Assembly (NCBI RefSeq): GCF_024609805.1
Contig: NZ_JANFVR010000011.1
Span: 1-36,256 of the forward strand
Length of the DNA stretch: 36,256 bases
From: Tahibacter caeni
GTDB lineage: Bacteria; Pseudomonadota; Gammaproteobacteria; Xanthomonadales; Rhodanobacteraceae
Reading direction: 5' to 3'
Shown: piece by piece, positions 32,699 through 36,256 of the stretch
Position numbering within the stretch: the stretch's first letter is position 1
Layout: each line of letters opens with the position of its first letter
Program-made: the position numbers and the translations under genes
Notes under the pieces: model-generated
The model's input: the letters and a program-made list of their open reading frames with translations, nothing else
Told to the model about the DNA's origin: nothing
The model's database searches: none

Positions 32699-35278
32699 AT
32701 GGACCGGGTATTGCTGCTGGAGTCCTCGGCGACACGTCGGCGAGCCGTGCGCTCGTTGCTGACGCCCAAGGGCTACGACGTCACCGAGGCGACCGACTAC
32801 GCCCAGGCGCTGGAAGTGCTGCGCCGCCAGGGCGAGACGGTCAGCGCGCTGCGCGCGATCGTGCTCGGCTGGCCCGAGTTCGCCGACAGCCTGGCCGACG
32901 AGCTGTTCGCGCTGCTGCGGCGCGAGGAATTCGAGCACCTGGCGGTGCTGCTGCTGGCCGACAGCAGCGACGCCGGCGCGGTCAACTGGATGATGAAGCG
33001 GCCAAGCACGGCGCTGCTGCTCTGGTCCGACTACAGCGAATGCGCCGAGGCGCTGGCCAAGCTGCTCGCGCCGGCGACGCGGCTGCAGGATCTCGATCTC
33101 GGCGGCCAGTCGCATCTGCGCATCCTGTTCGTCGACGACTCGGCGACCGTGCGCACGGCGTTCCGCCGCCTGCTCATGAAGCAGGGCTATGTCGTGGAGA
33201 CCGCCAACGATGTCGAGGACGGCTGGGCCAAGGCCCAGTCCATGCCGTTCGACATCGCCATCATCGACTACTTCATGCCCGGCGATCCCGGGCCGGTGCT
33301 GGTGCGCCGGCTCAAGGACGATCCGCGCACGGCCGGCGTGCTGACGGCCACGATCACCGGCACCTATTCCGACCGCGTCATCAACGAGTCCCTGGCTGCC
33401 GGCGCGCTGGAATGCCTGTTCAAGAGCGAGGCGCGCGAGCTGTTCCTCGCGCGCCTCGGCTCGCTCGCGCGCGCCGTGCAGGACCGCCAGTCGGTCGACG
33501 CGGAGCGGCGCCGCCTGCAGAGCATCCTGTCCTCGGTCGGCGACGGCGTCTACGGCGTCGATGCGCGCGGCCTCGTGCAGTTCGTCAATCCGGCCGCGCT
33601 GGACATGCTCGGCTACGACCATACCGACGAGCTGATCGGCCGCAGCGCGCACGAACTGTTCCATTACGCGTTCGAGGACGGCACGCCGACGACGCCGGCC
33701 ACCTGCTTCCTGTCCCAGGCCTACGCCCAGGGCAGCCAGGTACCGGGCTGGCAGTCGGTGTTCTGGACCCGCGCGGACCGGCCGATGCCGGTGGAATGCA
33801 CGGTCTATCCGCTGAACCTCGACGGCCGCCGCGAAGGCTCCGTCGTCGCGTTTCGCGACATTTCCACGCGGCGCATGCTCGAGGAGGAACTGCGCTGGCA
33901 GGCCAGCCACGACGCGCTGACCAAGCTCAAGAACCGCGCCTGGTTCGAGACCCAGCTCGAGCAGGAGGTCGCGCGGCTCAAGCGCACCGAGCAGGTCTCG
34001 ATGCTGCTGTTCCTCGACCTGGACCGCTTCAAGTACATCAACGACACGGCCGGCCACACCGCCGGCGACCAGCTCCTCGTCGACATGAGCCGACGCCTGT
34101 CCACGCGCCTGCGCGGCTCGGACCATCTCGCGCGCATGGGCGGCGACGAATACGCGGTGATCCTGCGCAACGTCGGTCCCGACCGCATCAACGCGATCGC
34201 CGACGACTTCCGCCGCGCGATCGTCGGCTCGCCGTTCGTCTACGGCGGCAAGAGCTATCGCGTCGGCGTCAGCATCGGCGTGGCCGTGCTCGACCAGCAC
34301 ACGCCCTCGCGCACCGAGGCCATGGCCAACGCCGACATCGCGCTGCACATGGCCAAGCGCCACGGCCGCAACCAGGTGCACGTGTTCGCCGAAGACGCCG
34401 AGCAGCGCACCCTCATGGACCTGGAGCTCGGCTGGAGCGCGCGGCTGGAGGAAGCCCTGCGCCTGGACCAGTTCGTGCTGTGCTTCCAGCCGATACTGCC
34501 GCTGCGCCAGATCGACTGCGACAGCCTGCCCGAGCAGCAGGGTGCGCTGTGGACGCGGCACCTGCGCCGCAACCTGCAGCAGCGCGCCTTCTATGAGGCG
34601 CTGATCCGGCTGCGCAACGCCGACGGCAGCCTCGTCGCGCCGTCGGCCTTCCTGCCGGCCGCCGAACGCTTCAGCCTGATCGGCGAGATCGACCGCTGGG
34701 TCATCCGCAACGCGCTGCGCGCGCTGCGCGAGGTGTCGCCGCAGGATCCGCCGGTCGGCATATCGATCAACCTGTCGGCCCAATCCATCGGCCAGGCCGA
34801 TCTTGCGCGCTTCATCACCGACCGGCTCGTCGAGTACAACGTCGATCCGCGCGCGGTCGCGTTCGAGATCACCGAGACCGGCGCGCTGAACAATCTCGAG
34901 GCCGCGCGCAACCTGATCACCGAGCTGCGCAGCTTCGGCTGCCGCTTCGCGCTCGACGATTTCGGCGTCGGCTTCTCCTCGTTCACGCACCTGAAGCACC
35001 TGGACGTCGACATGCTCAAGATCGACGGCTCGTTCACGCAGGGCCTGCTCAGCGATCCGGTCGACCTGGCCGTGATCACGGCGATCACGAGCATCGCCCA
35101 CTCCATCGGCAAGATCACCGTGGCCGAATACGTGGACCGGCCCGAGATCCTGCGCGCGCTGCGCAACTGCGGCGTCGACTACGCGCAGGGCTTCTACGTC
35201 GGCCGGCCCAAGGCCGGTTTGCGCGCGGCCGGCGGCCAGCTCGAGATCGTCGGCGGCAACGAGGCGGCGACGGGCTGA
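32699..35278 (+). CDS. Multidomain cyclic-di-GMP response regulator (REC-like, REC, PAS, GGDEF, EAL)
   Basis: The 859-residue protein has, in order, a degenerate receiver (about 1-125), a true receiver (about 140-260), a PAS domain (about 275-390), GGDEF (about 400-560) and EAL (about 575-850). The first lacks the phospho-Asp (AIVLGWPEF where VLD is expected); the second keeps ILFVDDS and phospho-Asp in AIIDYFMPG. The GGDEF site reads RMGGDEYAV, an allowed variant. EAL catalytic residues are present: [51 protein letters not shown]. About 25 residues are inserted between FQPI and EALIR. Cytoplasmic. Either or both enzymatic activities are possible. The start follows GTGGGGGA closely. Confidence 0.92.
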   Translation: MDRVLLLESSATRRRAVRSLLTPKGYDVTEATDYAQALEVLRRQGETVSALRAIVLGWPEFADSLADELFALLRREEFEHLAVLLLADSSDAGAVNWMMKRPSTALLLWSDYSECAEALAKLLAPATRLQDLDLGGQSHLRILFVDDSATVRTAFRRLLMKQGYVVETANDVEDGWAKAQSMPFDIAIIDYFMPGDPGPVLVRRLKDDPRTAGVLTATITGTYSDRVINESLAAGALECLFKSEARELFLARLGSLARAVQDRQSVDAERRRLQSILSSVGDGVYGVDARGLVQFVNPAALDMLGYDHTDELIGRSAHELFHYAFEDGTPTTPATCFLSQAYAQGSQVPGWQSVFWTRADRPMPVECTVYPLNLDGRREGSVVAFRDISTRRMLEEELRWQASHDALTKLKNRAWFETQLEQEVARLKRTEQVSMLLFLDLDRFKYINDTAGHTAGDQLLVDMSRRLSTRLRGSDHLARMGGDEYAVILRNVGPDRINAIADDFRRAIVGSPFVYGGKSYRVGVSIGVAVLDQHTPSRTEAMANADIALHMAKRHGRNQVHVFAEDAEQRTLMDLELGWSARLEEALRLDQFVLCFQPILPLRQIDCDSLPEQQGALWTRHLRRNLQQRAFYEALIRLRNADGSLVAPSAFLPAAERFSLIGEIDRWVIRNALRALREVSPQDPPVGISINLSAQSIGQADLARFITDRLVEYNVDPRAVAFEITETGALNNLEAARNLITELRSFGCRFALDDFGVGFSSFTHLKHLDVDMLKIDGSFTQGLLSDPVDLAVITAITSIAHSIGKITVAEYVDRPEILRALRNCGVDYAQGFYVGRPKAGLRAAGGQLEIVGGNEAATG

Positions 35279-35341
35279 GCATCGTGCCCTGCGGCATCGC
35301 GGCAATTGTGTAACGCCGGCGACCGCCGCTAGGCTGCGCCC

Positions 35342-35719
35342 ATGCCGTTCCTGCGCCGTCCCTCCTCGCTGCTGCGCCTGCTCCTGCTGCTGGCCATCCT
35401 GATCGGCAGCGTCGTGCGGCCCGCGCTCGCGCTGGCCGGCGCGCTGCATCGCGACATGCACGACCTCGCCCATGCGGCAGCCCTGCACGCACCGGGCGAC
35501 CTGGCTGCCGTGCCGGCCGACGATGCCGAGGAGCACGCGCCGGCGCAGGGCTGGCACGCGCTGCTGCATCTCGACCTGTGCTGCGGCACTGCCGCGCTGA
35601 CCGGCGTCGCGCCCGCTCTGATTCCGCCCGCGGCGCTGTGCGCGGTCCTGCCCTATCGCCCGCGCGCATTCGCGCCGGCGCCCGACAGCGACCCTCTGCG
35701 TCCGCCGATTCGCGCCTGA
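35342..35719 (+). CDS. Small secreted His/Cys-rich protein upstream of a metal-efflux operon
   Basis: The 125-residue product has a basic start and hydrophobic [16 protein letters not shown], so it is exported or anchored. It is then rich in His ([34 protein letters not shown]), followed by LCCGTAAL and a Pro-rich tail. Closely spaced His, Asp, Glu and a Cys pair suggest metal binding in the periplasm. Short proteins of this type commonly precede czcC-like genes. No named family can be assigned with certainty. ATG 35342 begins the signal sequence. The next gene follows after 51 bp. Confidence 0.72.
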   Translation: MPFLRRPSSLLRLLLLLAILIGSVVRPALALAGALHRDMHDLAHAAALHAPGDLAAVPADDAEEHAPAQGWHALLHLDLCCGTAALTGVAPALIPPAALCAVLPYRPRAFAPAPDSDPLRPPIRA

Positions 35720-35724
35720 GCCGT

Positions 35725-35742
35725 ACCGGCCCCGCGGCCGGT
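35725..35742 (+). terminator. Hairpin between the His-rich gene and the CzcC-like gene
   Basis: ACCGGCC-CCGC-GGCCGGT is a perfect 7-bp stem 6 bases after the stop at 35719. It is followed by TCCTCATT rather than a T-run. It may weaken read-through or stabilise the upstream message. Confidence 0.4.
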
Positions 35743-35770
35743 TCCTCATTCCCGAATCCCGGAGCTTCCC

Positions 35771-36256
35771 ATGTACCTGCGAACGGCGGCCGCGGCCGCC
35801 CTGCTCGCTGCGTGCGGCGTCGCCGTCGACGCGCGCGCGGACAGCGAGCTCGCGCTCGAGGCGGCGTTTGCCCGCGTCGAAGCGTTTCATCCCGACCTGA
35901 AGATGTTCCGCCAGACCGCCGCCGGCCTCGCCTCCGAGGTGGACCGTGCGGCGCAGAAACCGCCGCTGACCGTCGGCGCCGAGCTCGAGAACGCGTTCGG
36001 CAACGGCGCCGCGGCCGGCGTCGGCGGCGCCGAGCTCAGTCTCAATCTGGCCTCGGTGCTCGAACGCGGCGACAAGCGTGCTGCGCGCACGGCACTGGCC
36101 CGCTCGCGCCTAGACGCGGTGGACAATGCGCGCGCGATCAAGCGCCTGGACCTGCTGGCCGAGGTCGCGCGGCGCTATCTCGACGTGGTCGCGGCGCAGG
36201 CGCTCGCGCGCATCGCCGAGCTCGACCGCGAGCAGCGCGCACGCACGGCCGAGGCG
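35771..36256 (+). CDS. CzcC/TolC-family outer-membrane efflux protein, 5' part
   Basis: The frame is open from ATG 35771 to the window end (162 codons, no stop), so the gene is truncated here. It starts with a signal peptide ([22 protein letters not shown]). The outer-membrane efflux pattern follows: [61 protein letters not shown] and [20 protein letters not shown]. LExxNxFG...RGDKR is typical of CzcC in Co/Zn/Cd or Cu/Ag RND pumps. GGAG stands 7 bases before the start. CzcB and CzcA would be expected just beyond the window. Confidence 0.87.
   Translation, partial: MYLRTAAAAALLAACGVAVDARADSELALEAAFARVEAFHPDLKMFRQTAAGLASEVDRAAQKPPLTVGAELENAFGNGAAAGVGGAELSLNLASVLERGDKRAARTALARSRLDAVDNARAIKRLDLLAEVARRYLDVVAAQALARIAELDREQRARTAEA

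Noticed and set aside
35749..35762. TTCCCGAATCCCGG as a second copy of the foldback repeat
   Set aside because: Only 14 bases resemble the repeat end, with one mismatch and no partner arm, so it may be chance or a remnant.
31811..35890. 1359-codon minus-strand frame, of which orn is only the C-terminal end
   Set aside because: The frame upstream of 32377 is antisense to the GGDEF/EAL gene; only the last 188 codons match a family.

Overview
The window is a chromosomal stretch of a very GC-rich Gram-negative bacterium. The gene content (LolCD lipoprotein export, SdhE/YgfX, oligoribonuclease, YgfZ, TcdA, class I fumarase, CzcC-type outer-membrane protein) points to Gammaproteobacteria. The order sdhC-sdhD-sdhA-(Mpo1-like)-sdhB-sdhE-ygfX, and a large secreted DUF11 protein with a GFE-type C-terminal junction, suggest Lysobacterales (Xanthomonadales). 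That placement is inference, as no rRNA or marker alignment was possible. No tRNA, rRNA, CRISPR array, prophage or intact insertion sequence was seen.

Layout. 1-1694: a possible truncated gene at the left edge, a long gene-poor stretch, and a secreted beta-propeller-like protein. 1790-3731 (minus): lolD and one lolC/E-type permease. 3830-8613 (minus): a compact succinate dehydrogenase operon that also carries both SdhA maturation factors (a DUF1674/SDHAF4-type protein at the front, SdhE at the back), YgfX, an Mpo1-like membrane protein and an unlisted 43-codon ORF fitted exactly between its neighbours. 8959-13563 (plus): ygfZ, an orphan PhnD-like binding protein, a SleB-type cell-wall hydrolase behind a long structured leader, a VOC protein and mgtE. 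13614-17113: glycosyltransferase, TatD nuclease, a small membrane protein, tcdA and a C-terminal-haem cytochrome c'-like protein.

17290-21102 (plus) is the most notable region. A six-helix membrane histidine kinase, an LqsR-like response regulator overlapping it as TGATG, and a CqsA/LqsA-family PLP synthase form a complete alpha-hydroxyketone (CAI-1/LAI-1 type) quorum-sensing cassette. The 127-bp gap before the synthase holds two tandem hairpins, enclosed by a 9-bp inverted repeat whose right arm is the synthase's own Shine-Dalgarno sequence. This looks like a built-in translational control element. A strong terminator closes the cassette.

21166-36256: pirin, a cold-shock protein, an alpha/beta hydrolase, class I fumarase, a small UspB-like membrane protein, a 1661-residue secreted FnIII/DUF11 protein, a TerB-like protein, a 132-bp foldback repeat with 15-bp terminal inverted repeats, orn, a large REC-like/REC/PAS/GGDEF/EAL cyclic-di-GMP protein, and the start of a probable metal-efflux operon (His-rich secreted protein, then CzcC-like protein cut by the window end). 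Two tricarboxylic-acid-cycle steps (succinate to fumarate to malate) lie in the window but in separate transcription units. The quorum-sensing cassette and the cyclic-di-GMP protein are the main signalling elements.
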